64,000 bases of DNA from Gemmatimonadota bacterium (GTDB lineage Bacteria > Latescibacterota > UBA2968 > UBA8231). Of the stretch, positions 1-8,489 are shown piece by piece. Made by a program: the position numbers and the translations under genes. Positions within the stretch are counted from its first letter, which is position 1. The number at the start of each line of letters is the position of its first letter. Location: NCBI GenBank assembly GCA_009840005.1, contig VXOR01000041.1, positions 19,965 through 83,964 of the forward strand, written 5' to 3'. The notes under the pieces are model-generated. The model did not search any database, was not told where the DNA came from, and was given only the letters and a program-made list of their open reading frames with translations.

Positions 1-1125
1 GGCCGCTACGGCCCCGACACCTTTGCGCGCTGCACCGCGGATCTGATCGACTATACCGAGCGGCTGGTGCGAGCCGAAATCGCCTCCTGGCCCGACGGCA
101 GCCACACCTTTGTCGATTATATGGACAGCGACGGGGTAGGAGGGCCGCCGGTGCGCTTGCAGGTGGAGATCACCGTGGCGGGAGACGAGCTGCGGGCCGA
201 CTTCACCGGCACGGACCCGCAGGTGAGCGGGGCCATCAATAACACGCTCTCCTTCACGTCTTCGGTGGTGGCCCTGTGCGTGCGGTCCGTGCTGCGCGAG
301 GATATTCCCAACACCGCGGGCATGTTCCGCCCCCTCGAAATTGTCGCCCCGCCCGGCACCGTGGTCAACGGAGTCATGCCCGCGGCTTCGTCCATGCGCG
401 GCATCACCGGCTTCCGCCTGGCCGATACGATCTTCGGGGCGCTGGCCGGACTGCTACCCGATCGGGTCCTGGCCGCCGGCGAAGGGGGCAATACCCTGGT
501 GATTATCGGGGGGCAGCGATCCGACCGCCAGCCCTACGTGTACTACGAGCTGCTGTCGGGGACCTGGGGCGGCAGGCCAGACCGCGACGGCAACGACGGG
601 CTGTGCAATCCGGCCAATGTCGCCAGCAATATCCCCGTGGAGCAAGCCGAATCCGAGTACCCAGTGCGGGTGGAGTGCTATGGTCTGGTCGGCGACAGCG
701 GCGGGGCAGGCCGTTTTCGCGGTGGTCTAGCCATCGAGCGGTCGTGGCGCCTGCTCGATGGCCAAGCGCATCTGGCCATCCGCTCGGACCGACGCGACCA
801 CCTGCCCTACGGCCTGTACGGGGGCGGGAGCGGCACGGCTTCAATCAATACGCTGTACCGCAACGGCGAGGCCGAGACCCTGCCGACGATGATATCCACC
901 ACCATAGCCGCTGGCGAAGTGATCTACCACCGCCAAGCCGGCGGCGGCGGTTGGGGCGACCCGCTGGAGCGCGATCCCGAGGCCGTGGCCCGGGACGTGG
1001 GCAACGACAAGGTTTCGCTCGCCGCGGCCCGGGACCAGTACGGGGTGGTGCTCGACGAGTCCCTAGCCGTGGACCGCGAGGCTACAGCCGCCCTGCGGGC
1101 GCAGCGAGCAGCCGAGAGCACATGA
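1..1125 (+). CDS. hyuB: Hydantoinase B / oxoprolinase family subunit, 5'-truncated by window
   Basis: The reading frame is open from base 1, so the gene starts before the window; the first in-window GTG at 67 is not a convincing start. The visible 374 codons are the C-terminal part of the HyuB / N-methylhydantoinase B family, usually about 500-600 residues. Typical features are the segment TDPQVSGAINNT, a glycine-rich run GDSGGAGRFRGG, and the C-terminal QAGGGGWGDPLERDPE block. The family hydrolyses cyclic amides such as N-methylhydantoin or 5-oxoproline with ATP, together with HyuA. The stop overlaps the start of the D-aminoacylase gene by four bases (ATGA), so the two are probably translationally coupled in an amide or amino-acid salvage operon. 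The exact substrate cannot be told. Confidence 0.9.
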   Translation, partial: GRYGPDTFARCTADLIDYTERLVRAEIASWPDGSHTFVDYMDSDGVGGPPVRLQVEITVAGDELRADFTGTDPQVSGAINNTLSFTSSVVALCVRSVLREDIPNTAGMFRPLEIVAPPGTVVNGVMPAASSMRGITGFRLADTIFGALAGLLPDRVLAAGEGGNTLVIIGGQRSDRQPYVYYELLSGTWGGRPDRDGNDGLCNPANVASNIPVEQAESEYPVRVECYGLVGDSGGAGRFRGGLAIERSWRLLDGQAHLAIRSDRRDHLPYGLYGGGSGTASINTLYRNGEAETLPTMISTTIAAGEVIYHRQAGGGGWGDPLERDPEAVARDVGNDKVSLAAARDQYGVVLDESLAVDREATAALRAQRAAEST

Positions 1126-2729
1126 GCCCAGCGCCAGCGGATCTACTCATCAAGGGCGGCACCGTAATCGACGGCACGGGCAAAGCGCCCCTGAGCGCAG
1201 ATGTGGCGATCAAAGACGGCCGCATTGCGCACGTGGAACCTCGCTGGCCCGGGACCGCAGACCGGGTGCTAGAGGCGGCGGGTCTGTGGGTCGCGCCGGG
1301 TTTTATCGACATCCACAGTCATTCTGATTTTACCTTGCTGGCCGACCCTCGGGCGATGAGTTCGATTGCCCAGGGGGTAACCCTCGAAGTGGTGGGCAAC
1401 TGCGGCCACGGCTGCGCCCCTCTAACCGATCCGACCACCGCCCGGATGAATGTGTACGGGTACGCGGCCGACTATCCCATTGACTGGCGCAGCGTGGGCC
1501 AGTACCTCGAACGGCTGCAAGAGCGCCAACCGGCAGTCAACGTGCTGACTCTGGTGCCCAACGGTCGGCTGCGTCTAGCCGTGGCCGGGCTGGTGGACCG
1601 GCCTTCCACACCGGATGAGTTGAGGCGCATGAAGGGACTGCTGCAGGCGAGCCTAGAGGAAGGTGCCTTTGGCTTTTCCACGGGTTTGGAATACGGGCCG
1701 GAGCGGGCCTGCTCCGAGGAGGAGATCGCCGAGTTGTGCGGCGTGGTGGCCGAGTGCGGAGGCTTGTACGCCACCCATACACGCAATCGGGCAGGCGAGG
1801 ACCAGGAGGCCATCGCCGAGGCCATCCGCACGGCGCAAACCGCGGGCGTGGCCCTGCAGATTTCCCATATCTCAGTGGTGGCGCGGCTGGCCGCAGACGG
1901 GGTCCGCGCCGTGGACGAGGCCCTAGAGCAGGTGGACCAGGCGCGGCGGGACGGGCTGGATGTGGACTTCGATATGCACACGCGGTTGTTCGGCACGACC
2001 AATCTGAGCGCGGCGCTGCCGCCCGAGGTGCTGGAGGGCGATCAAGCCGCAGTGGCGGCGCGGCTGCGCGATCCCGAGGTGCGGCGGCGAGTGGGGGCGT
2101 ATCGCAGCATTGTGGCGGGGCTGGCCCAGGGCGATTGGCAGCGGATGCTCCTGTCGCAGTACAGGCCCCGTCCCGAGCTGGTCGGACAGAGTCTGGCCGA
2201 TATTGGTCGGGATATGGGGCTGGAGCCCATCGACCTTATCTGCGAGTTATTGTTAGCGGCGCAGGACCGGGTTCACGAGCCGATGATCCTCGCCTTTTGC
2301 TACCGGGAAGACGAGGCACGCCGGGTGTTCGCCCACCCGCGCTGCATGGTCGGCTCGGACGCCACGGCCCTATGCCCCGACGGTCCGCTGCAGGGGGCTG
2401 TCTTCCACGGGGCCTATACTTGGGCGGGCTGGTTTTTCCGGCATTTTGTGCGCGATACGGGTCTTTTGTCCCCGGAGGCAGCCGTCCACCGTCTCACCGG
2501 GCTGCCGGCCGGGCGCTTGGGTCTAAAAGACCGGGGGACGATCCGCCCAGGCACCTGGGCCGACCTCGCGGTGTTCGACGGCCAAATCTTCCGCGAACGG
2601 GGCACAATCGCCGCGCCCAATCTCACTGCCCAAGGCATGGTCCATGTGCTGGTCAACGGCGTGCCCACGCTCGAAGACGGGGTGTGGACCAGGGCGCGGG
2701 GAGGGCAAGTGCTGCGCCGGAGCGGGTGA
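1122..2729 (+). CDS. N-acyl-D-amino-acid deacylase (D-aminoacylase family amidohydrolase)
   Basis: This 535-residue protein has the order of motifs of the D-aminoacylase branch of the amidohydrolase superfamily. The N-terminus DLLIKGGTVIDGTG leads to the metal site HSHSD (around residues 65-69), then NCGHGCAP with the characteristic metal-bridging Cys, THTRN, QISHIS, and GSDATALCPDGPL near the C-terminus. The family deacylates N-acyl-D-amino acids in the cytoplasm and includes dihydropyrimidinase-like relatives. I chose ATG 1122 because it overlaps the hyuB stop in an ATGA and begins the conserved N-terminus; the same frame is open much further upstream but only as a shadow of hyuB. Pairing with hyuB suggests degradation of cyclic or D-amino-acid derivatives. 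Confidence 0.9.
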   Translation: MSPAPADLLIKGGTVIDGTGKAPLSADVAIKDGRIAHVEPRWPGTADRVLEAAGLWVAPGFIDIHSHSDFTLLADPRAMSSIAQGVTLEVVGNCGHGCAPLTDPTTARMNVYGYAADYPIDWRSVGQYLERLQERQPAVNVLTLVPNGRLRLAVAGLVDRPSTPDELRRMKGLLQASLEEGAFGFSTGLEYGPERACSEEEIAELCGVVAECGGLYATHTRNRAGEDQEAIAEAIRTAQTAGVALQISHISVVARLAADGVRAVDEALEQVDQARRDGLDVDFDMHTRLFGTTNLSAALPPEVLEGDQAAVAARLRDPEVRRRVGAYRSIVAGLAQGDWQRMLLSQYRPRPELVGQSLADIGRDMGLEPIDLICELLLAAQDRVHEPMILAFCYREDEARRVFAHPRCMVGSDATALCPDGPLQGAVFHGAYTWAGWFFRHFVRDTGLLSPEAAVHRLTGLPAGRLGLKDRGTIRPGTWADLAVFDGQIFRERGTIAAPNLTAQGMVHVLVNGVPTLEDGVWTRARGGQVLRRSG

Positions 2730-2812
2730 GAGACGTTGGCACTTGCGCTTTTGCCGCGTTCGCCTTCCAACACGGCATGGCCCCACTCGTCTTTATGGTG
2801 GATGTCCACACG

Positions 2813-3955
2813 TTACTCTGTCCCCTCCCTCAATATTTCCAAATACCGCTCTCCATATCCCTCATAATCCAATCCCTCACTAAACGCCTCCCCTGTCTCG
2901 CTGTCATCCAACCGAGTCGCTTCGCCCTCTTCAACCGGCTCAATCTGCGTATCCTCGTGCCACTCATTCCACGAAGTAACCATCAGCATTCGCCCCGTCG
3001 ATTCATCCGCATACTCTATAGCCTGCGCCAGCATCGCCCGAAATAGCGAGCCAAATTCGGCCTCCTCACTCAACTTCCGCGAGACTGCCTCATGTCCATC
3101 GCGCACGCCTTTGTCGTTAAATCCCGGCGTCGTAGCGGGTATGAAAGCTGCTCCTTCAGCATGAGCCAGTTCTCGCCAACTCGCCTGAGCCGCATAATAC
3201 CGATCCACTGCCGCCTGTCCCGCATAACCCTTCGCTCCCATACTGCCGTACACATCGTAGTTCGTCACAGCATCCAGTAGCCCAATCGTCTCAGAAAACG
3301 TCGGCGGTTGTCCAAAAACCTCATCGCCGACGATGTATATATCGTGTCCCGCCTCTCTAGCCGTTGCGCGCATCGCCTCCACCACCTCAGCCAGCGTCCC
3401 ATTGCGCGATAGTACCCGCGTCAAATAGACAAAGAGCACTGGCCGTCCATCAATCCGCAGATAGTTGGGGTGGTCGAAATAGCGTTCGGCTATATGGGCG
3501 ATGTCAGGTGCGACACGATTGAACACTGAAAAATCCCTTGTGCGCCCTGTAGTCTCATAAAACAGCGCAATCTGCATATCGTCTAATTCATCGTGCGGCA
3601 GAATATGCTGTAGCAGAGTCTGATCTTCGCGAGAATCGGGGCCCCACCAACTCGCCACCCACAGCGATATATTGGCCTGTCGGCTCCACTTGAGATGCTG
3701 TGCGATCACAGCGGGATCGCGATCATCGTACTCGCCCAGCATCGGCAACTGCGGCGGTATCAACTCTTTGCGCATATAGCGACCACCGTGAAAATCACCG
3801 CTGTACCAAGGGTAATAATAGACGCCTACGGTATAAGGTGAATCCATTGGGTCTTTATCTGGATTACTCATAGGATCTTCGCCGTTACATGCATTGGGAA
3901 ACACGAGGAAGATGCTGCATAAAACAGTTAGAAGAAATGTCCTACTAGAAAACAT
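2813..3955 (-). CDS. GH99-like / WbsX-type lipoprotein
   Basis: The protein (about 380 residues from ATG 3955) begins with a hydrophobic signal, FLLTVLCSIFLVF, ending in PNAC, which could be a weak lipobox. The mature part starts VGVYYYPWYSGDFHGG and carries WVASWWGPDS and TSWNEWHE, typical of the glycoside-hydrolase-99-like family related to endo-alpha-mannanases and WbsX proteins. The likely role is cleavage or modification of an extracellular polysaccharide. The frame is open upstream to ATG 4075, but that extension encodes a fragment of an acetyltransferase, and an export signal should be N-terminal, so 3955 is preferred. It converges with the D-aminoacylase gene. The substrate is unknown. 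Confidence 0.8.
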   Translation of the reverse strand: MFSSRTFLLTVLCSIFLVFPNACNGEDPMSNPDKDPMDSPYTVGVYYYPWYSGDFHGGRYMRKELIPPQLPMLGEYDDRDPAVIAQHLKWSRQANISLWVASWWGPDSREDQTLLQHILPHDELDDMQIALFYETTGRTRDFSVFNRVAPDIAHIAERYFDHPNYLRIDGRPVLFVYLTRVLSRNGTLAEVVEAMRATAREAGHDIYIVGDEVFGQPPTFSETIGLLDAVTNYDVYGSMGAKGYAGQAAVDRYYAAQASWRELAHAEGAAFIPATTPGFNDKGVRDGHEAVSRKLSEEAEFGSLFRAMLAQAIEYADESTGRMLMVTSWNEWHEDTQIEPVEEGEATRLDDSETGEAFSEGLDYEGYGERYLEILREGTE

Positions 3956-4075
3956 GAGTATGCTCAATCCACTTGTCCCGATCCAAGAGAAATACACACT
4001 CCTAAACTCGGCGACGGCGTCCACGTCTTGTTTGGTGAACTCCCTCAGGAGCAGGCGCTCAGTCAGCTTCTCCAT
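3956..4075 (-). pseudogene. Truncated GNAT acetyltransferase N-terminus fused in frame to the GH99-like gene
   Basis: Codons from ATG 4075 read MEKLTERLLLREFTKQDVDA followed by VAEFRS, which looks like the first beta-strand and helix of a RimJ-type GNAT N-acetyltransferase. After about 26 residues the similarity stops abruptly and the frame runs into the signal peptide of the GH99-like protein without a stop codon. A usable ribosome-binding site (GGAG) precedes ATG 4075. I read this as the remnant left by a deletion that removed most of a GNAT gene. A real 420-residue fusion is less likely because it would bury the export signal. The family call rests on a short segment. Confidence 0.5.
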
Positions 4076-4090
4076 TGAGGTTGGCTTCTC

Positions 4091-4581
4091 CTACTCTGTT
4101 AGAGCTGTAGATTTACTAATAATCGCTTTAATCTCGCGAATAATATCCTCTTGGTGCCGCTCCAATAATGCTTTCTGCTCAGGCCATAAAAAGTCGGGCA
4201 GCCGATCAAGCGGGAACCATTTCATCTCGTAGTGATAGACTGTATCGGTTGGTGTAGCTTCAATCTGTTCGGTGTGAAACAAGTAGAGATGGATCACGGC
4301 CCAAAAGTCTTTATCATAAAGCGTTCGACGACTTCGAGTTTGTTGACGAGGGTCAAGTCCGTCAGGCCCGTTTCCTCTTTTATTTCACGGTACGCGGCTT
4401 TTAGCAAGTCTTCACCCGCTCCGACACCGCCTTTGGGTAAGACATACTCTTCCATATCGCCCTCACGCGTCAGAGCAACGAAAATTTGCTCGTCGTGAAG
4501 TCGAACGACTACACCGCCACTGGCTACGCGCTCTGGGACATCGGTTGGCCGTTGATACCAAGATGCATCTATTGCTGTCAT
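4091..4581 (-). pseudogene. Nudix hydrolase split by a frameshift
   Basis: Codons from ATG 4581 carry the start of a Nudix domain: VASGGVVVRLHD, then LPKGGVGAGEDLLKAAYREI followed by KEETGL, which together match the GX5EX7REUXEEXGU Nudix box. This frame ends at a TGA at 4294-4296, just after ERFMIKTFGP. The expected C-terminal half (VIHLYLFHTEQ, then YHYEMKWFPLDRLPDFLWPEQ-like sequence) continues in the -1 frame from a GTG at 4297 to 4091. Together the halves give about 163 residues, the normal length for a MutT-like hydrolase. The GTGA overlap could allow re-initiation, but neither half should fold alone, so a frameshift mutation or sequencing error near the TTTTGGG run is the simplest reading. 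Confidence 0.75.
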
Positions 4582-4582
4582 G

Positions 4583-5995
4583 TTATTCCAAATGGATCGC
4601 GTGGGCTAATTCCCGCAGCACATCGACCGCCATAAGCACGTCTTCCCTTCTACAGTCGAACTGCCCGACCTGGAAGCGGATGACGAACTGGCCCTCGTGG
4701 ATCGTCTGCGTCAAGTAGATCCGGCCGTCGTCGTTGACCGCGCGGAGTAGGCGCTCGGTGGAGTCGTTGGCATCCTCGCTGTCGGGGGCATACTGGAACG
4801 TGAAGAGCGAAAAGTGGCAATCCGTCGTCAGGCGAAAACCGTCCAGCAATGCGATCGCCGCGGCGGCCTCCTCGGCCCAAGCAATGTGGTTCCGGATGCG
4901 CTGGCGGAGGTCTTCGAGGCCGTGTGCGCGCAGCAGAAACCAGAGCTTGAGGGCGCGGAACCGGCGTCCCAAAGGGATCGTCCACTCGCTGTAATTGGTG
5001 ATCTCGGTTTGGCCGAGGGTTTGCAGGTAATCTGGACGGACACCGAGGGTGCGAACCTGCGGTTCTGGGTCTGCAAGAAACTGGATCGAGCAGTCGAACT
5101 GCGCCCCGAGCCACTTGTGGGGATTGAAGGCGATGCTGTCGGCTCCCTCGACGCCTTCCCATAACTCCCGTAGCTCAGGACAAATCATCGCGGAACCGGC
5201 CCACGCAGCATCGACGTGGACGTAGAGATCGTGCTCTCGCGCCACTTCAATGGTCTGGCGCACGCGGTCGGACGCGCCGATCGACGTACCTCCAACGCAA
5301 AGGACAACACCGGCCGGAAGGAAACTCGCCGCGCGGTCGGCATCAATCGCCCGGCGCAGTGCCTCCGGATCGAGCGCCCAGGAACCATCGGTCGGGACTT
5401 TGACGAGATGCTGTTGGCCGATACCGGCGATTCGGATTGCCTTGTCAACCGACGAGTGGGTCTCCGGCGAGGCATAGACCCGGACCTGTTTCTCCCCCAC
5501 CATGCCAGAATCGATCCCTCGCCAGCCGAGTGTGCGCTCGCGCATCGTCAGTACAGCGCAGACATTGGCCGACGTTCCCGAGTCTTGGATAACTCCTTGG
5601 AACCCTTCCGGTAGCCCGAGCGCCTGGCGCATCCAGTCGACCATCCGGGTCTCAATCTCCGTAGCAGCAGGTGAGGTCTGCCAGAGCATGCACTGGGCCG
5701 CCATGACCGCCGTCAGATTTTCGGCGATCATCGAAACCGGCGCGGCATTGGCGCTGAAGTACGCAAAGAAACGCCGGTGTTGCCAGTGCGTCATGCCGTC
5801 GGGTACGATGCGCTCAAAGTCGGCGAAGATCGTCTCCATATCCACCGGCTCTTCCGGCGGCGCTACCGGCAGCAGCGCAGCGATCTCACCCGGTGCGGTC
5901 TGCGCCCGAACGGGACGCTCATCGAGCGTGGTTAGGTATTCGGCTCCCCAGCGGGCAGCTCGCTCAGCCCAGCGAAAGTAGTCTTCTCGTTTCAT
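4583..5995 (-). CDS. PLP-dependent amino acid decarboxylase (aromatic-L-amino-acid decarboxylase family)
   Basis: This 470-residue group II decarboxylase has the PLP-binding motif NPHKWLGAQFDCS (Schiff-base Lys), the upstream HVDAAWAGSAMICPELR with the conserved Asp that contacts the pyridine nitrogen, and an N-terminal segment THWQHRRFFAYFSANA typical of tyrosine/tryptophan/DOPA decarboxylases. It should convert an aromatic or related L-amino acid to an amine and CO2 in the cytoplasm. The choice among substrates cannot be made from sequence alone. The stop lies one base before the Nudix start, so both were probably co-transcribed on the minus strand. Confidence 0.88.
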   Translation of the reverse strand: MKREDYFRWAERAARWGAEYLTTLDERPVRAQTAPGEIAALLPVAPPEEPVDMETIFADFERIVPDGMTHWQHRRFFAYFSANAAPVSMIAENLTAVMAAQCMLWQTSPAATEIETRMVDWMRQALGLPEGFQGVIQDSGTSANVCAVLTMRERTLGWRGIDSGMVGEKQVRVYASPETHSSVDKAIRIAGIGQQHLVKVPTDGSWALDPEALRRAIDADRAASFLPAGVVLCVGGTSIGASDRVRQTIEVAREHDLYVHVDAAWAGSAMICPELRELWEGVEGADSIAFNPHKWLGAQFDCSIQFLADPEPQVRTLGVRPDYLQTLGQTEITNYSEWTIPLGRRFRALKLWFLLRAHGLEDLRQRIRNHIAWAEEAAAAIALLDGFRLTTDCHFSLFTFQYAPDSEDANDSTERLLRAVNDDGRIYLTQTIHEGQFVIRFQVGQFDCRREDVLMAVDVLRELAHAIHLE

Positions 5996-6022
5996 TCTGA
6001 AGTGAGATTGATAGCATCGCCT

Positions 6023-6949
6023 CTAAAGACCTTCAATCCGCCCAAATTCTTTTAACGCCTTTAGTATCTCAACGGTCAAACAACTCTTCCAATGCTGTTC
6101 GGCTTGCTCCCAAGCTTCTGAATACTGGCCATACCAAGTCCAGGTAGGAGACCAAGAGCCATCTGAATTTTGGTGCTCAATATCAAAATCCAAATTCATA
6201 TCTACTTCGCTCTTCAGTGTCTCAGCTAGCAACGAGGTGGGCGTAGGAGCTAACCAGAGCGGTCTAGCAGAGGGTTGCGTCAATTCTTCTGGCGTATGAG
6301 CGACGACGGAGGGCGCTCTCTGAATTACTATTTCCGCCAACGTATCTTTCGCGGATTGGGGCAGGGCAGCCGTCTCAACCAGATGAACACAGCAGATAAA
6401 ATCGTACATTTCCATCTCATCTGATAATGTCTTTACATGCTCTATGATCTCTACCGTGAGCTGTTTAATCAGGGCTGTAGGTGCCAACTCGTGATATTCA
6501 TGTAGATAGCCGACGACCTCCGCACGAGGATTGGCTAGGAAATTGCCAAAAGTATCCGCCGTATTCTCAAAATTCCACCACGGCGCATGGGGATATTCAT
6601 CCACCTCTTGCGGGACGATAGGCCATATGCTCTGGGCTGAATCGTATTCGGCCAGCAAATACTGGATTGCCTTGCGGACAATCTCATCATTACTAGCCGC
6701 TTTGACCTCTCTGAGAATGCGCAGCGCAATAGTCGTCGTGACGACGGATGAATCGGGCATTTGGATATCGGGTTCAAGGCCCTTACCGAAACCGCCATCC
6801 TGATTCTGATAGTTAGCAAGTTCGTCCAGGACCGCGGCTGGAGTTCCATCGTCGAAATAATACGATAGAAGCCGTCTTTCTAATTCCCGGCCCTGCTCCA
6901 TCACGAAAGTTCTTGCCTTCTCGAATGAATCACTAGTCAACAGCTTCAT
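6023..6949 (-). CDS. Terpenoid-cyclase-like alpha/alpha-toroid protein of unknown function
   Basis: The 308-residue protein contains the prenyltransferase/squalene-oxidase-type repeat QNQDGGFGKGLEPD near residue 50 and a second weaker copy, NSDGSWSPTWTWYGQY, near the C-terminus. These QW-like motifs occur in alpha/alpha-toroid folds (terpenoid cyclases, protein prenyltransferases). The catalytic DXDD motif of squalene-hopene cyclases is not visible, so cyclase activity is not supported. There is no signal peptide. It is the first of a minus-strand set of lower-GC genes between 6.0 and 8.4 kb that may have been acquired together. Confidence 0.6.
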   Translation of the reverse strand: MKLLTSDSFEKARTFVMEQGRELERRLLSYYFDDGTPAAVLDELANYQNQDGGFGKGLEPDIQMPDSSVVTTTIALRILREVKAASNDEIVRKAIQYLLAEYDSAQSIWPIVPQEVDEYPHAPWWNFENTADTFGNFLANPRAEVVGYLHEYHELAPTALIKQLTVEIIEHVKTLSDEMEMYDFICCVHLVETAALPQSAKDTLAEIVIQRAPSVVAHTPEELTQPSARPLWLAPTPTSLLAETLKSEVDMNLDFDIEHQNSDGSWSPTWTWYGQYSEAWEQAEQHWKSCLTVEILKALKEFGRIEGL

Positions 6950-6988
6950 CTCTCTTAACTCCTACAAATGGATAGTCTTGTGCATTGC

Positions 6989-7735
6989 TTATTTGAAGTC
7001 CAAGTACATAAAAGTACATACACCACTGGGATGCACCTCAAATGTACCTTTAGAAAGCACTTCGTTGATTGCCGTCTTGGGATTAGTCAGGGGGAGTGGA
7101 TTATGACCATTGAGAATAAGGTCTATATCGAGTGCGTCGAGCCGTTCATACCTCCGGCGCAGTTCAGTGCGTGATGGCGTGCCCGTTGCTCGTAGGCGGA
7201 TGCCCTTTTCCTGCATCCAGTACGAAACATTGCGTCCCCCCATACCACCTCGCTCATTCTGGCCATAAATGGTATCGGCATTGATTAGTACTCTCTTGCC
7301 TTTGGGAGTCTGCCAATACAACCATATTTCGCCGTTCTCATCCCCTGATTCAATGGTCTGTATCCCGCCAGGTAGTGGTTGGGCTGCACCATAGCGTGCA
7401 TTGAGCTTACGACCATACTTCGTGGTTTTCTTAGCCGAGGGAGGACCATATACTGGTGCTCTGTAGCGCCTAGCGGCTTCGGAAATATGCCGCTCGTGCA
7501 AAGGAGAGAGACTGAGAATGGCAGTTACCCTACCAGCACGCTGCTTGAGTATATTCAGCGCTTCGCCCTGCTGTGGGAGCACCGGGTCTGTGATAAGCGT
7601 GCCTTCAGGCGTATGCAACATAAAAGACTGCTGTAAGTCGCCGTTTCCCCATGAAGTCCATCGCGTGATTTCAGGCTCTTCTGGGGAGCCGACTTCTACA
7701 GAAAAGCCAGTGCCATGTTTGATAACGTATTCCAT
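6989..7735 (-). CDS. Degenerate metallo-beta-lactamase-fold protein
   Basis: This 248-residue protein follows the MBL-fold plan: an N-terminal beta segment with SFMLHTPEGTLITDPVLP (strand followed by the conserved Asp), the loop ILSLSPLHERHIS where active enzymes have HXHXDH, INADTIYG where a metal-bridging Asp is expected, and LILNGHNPLP with a possible final His. In the HXHXDH position the sequence reads PLHERH, so the first His and the Asp are lost. I infer either a non-catalytic relative or a single-metal enzyme. It lies 8 bases downstream of the HAD gene and is probably co-transcribed with it. The substrate is unknown. Confidence 0.6.
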   Translation of the reverse strand: MEYVIKHGTGFSVEVGSPEEPEITRWTSWGNGDLQQSFMLHTPEGTLITDPVLPQQGEALNILKQRAGRVTAILSLSPLHERHISEAARRYRAPVYGPPSAKKTTKYGRKLNARYGAAQPLPGGIQTIESGDENGEIWLYWQTPKGKRVLINADTIYGQNERGGMGGRNVSYWMQEKGIRLRATGTPSRTELRRRYERLDALDIDLILNGHNPLPLTNPKTAINEVLSKGTFEVHPSGVCTFMYLDFK

Positions 7736-7743
7736 ACCTTCTC

Positions 7744-8448
7744 CTACAAATACGTTTGAGCCAACTCTAGAAATTCTTCCCAGCTCTCAACCTCTGCATC
7801 AACAGGAATATCCGCAGGCTCTTGTTGTCGCCTGTTATACCAGATTGCACTCATGTGGCACTGCTTCGCCCCCACCATATCGGTCTCCAACGTGTCGCCT
7901 ACATACCATATCTCTGAAGGTGCCATGCCCAATCGGCTGGCCGCTGAGGTAAAAATCACGGGATGGGGCTTTCTTATCCCATAATCGGCGCTAGAGATAA
8001 CAAATTCAAAATAGTTGAGCAGTTCATGACGTTGAAGTTCCCAAGACAGGAGCGTTCCAGACCCTGGATGGTTGCTTACTACCCCCATTCTCAAATTATG
8101 GGCAGATAAGGCGGTCAATACATCGGCAATGCCGGGCTCAGGAGAGAAAAGCATACATTCTTTCCAGAATTCCAGTTCGAGTACCTCCATGGGTTCGCGA
8201 AAGATGATGCCGAGTCGATCAAAGAGCAGTCGATTAAACTGATGATGCGTGAATTCGATGATTGAATTACCCGCAACAGCAACCTCACTATCGAGCCTTT
8301 TCGCTTCAGTCGTCACTTCTTCAGGTGATATACCTTTTCGATCCACTGCATAGTCGAGCAGGCGAGCGTTACCTGCGAGGGGATCGTATCTCAGATTGCG
8401 TACGAGAGTATTTATGAAATCGAAGAGAATAGCCTGTGGCCTATTCAT
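7744..8448 (-). CDS. HAD-superfamily hydrolase-like protein lacking the second motif-I Asp
   Basis: The 234-residue protein has a HAD fold with C1-type cap. Motif I is LFDFINTLV, motif II VVSNHPGSG, motif III lysine in GIRKPHPVIF, and motif IV YVGDTLETDMVGAKQ. The nucleophilic Asp of motif I is present, but the position two residues later, normally the Asp that acts as general acid/base, is Ile. Everything else looks intact, so it may be a poor phosphatase, a transferase, or a member of a FDFIxTL subgroup. It could be phosphoglycolate-phosphatase-like in ancestry. It is followed closely by the MBL-like gene. Confidence 0.82.
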   Translation of the reverse strand: MNRPQAILFDFINTLVRNLRYDPLAGNARLLDYAVDRKGISPEEVTTEAKRLDSEVAVAGNSIIEFTHHQFNRLLFDRLGIIFREPMEVLELEFWKECMLFSPEPGIADVLTALSAHNLRMGVVSNHPGSGTLLSWELQRHELLNYFEFVISSADYGIRKPHPVIFTSAASRLGMAPSEIWYVGDTLETDMVGAKQCHMSAIWYNRRQQEPADIPVDAEVESWEEFLELAQTYL

Positions 8449-8489
8449 CTATCTGCTCCATTGGGGTATCCAATATCTCAGGCGACGCA

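Noticed and set aside
1736..3046. 436-codon open frame on the plus strand
   Set aside because: It is an Arg/Gly-rich shadow of the D-aminoacylase gene in another frame, with no family motifs and an end extending into the convergent gap.
4290..4300. Programmed -1 frameshift in the Nudix gene
   Set aside because: There is no canonical X XXY YYZ slippery heptamer; the TTTTGGG run would not keep A-site pairing after slipping.
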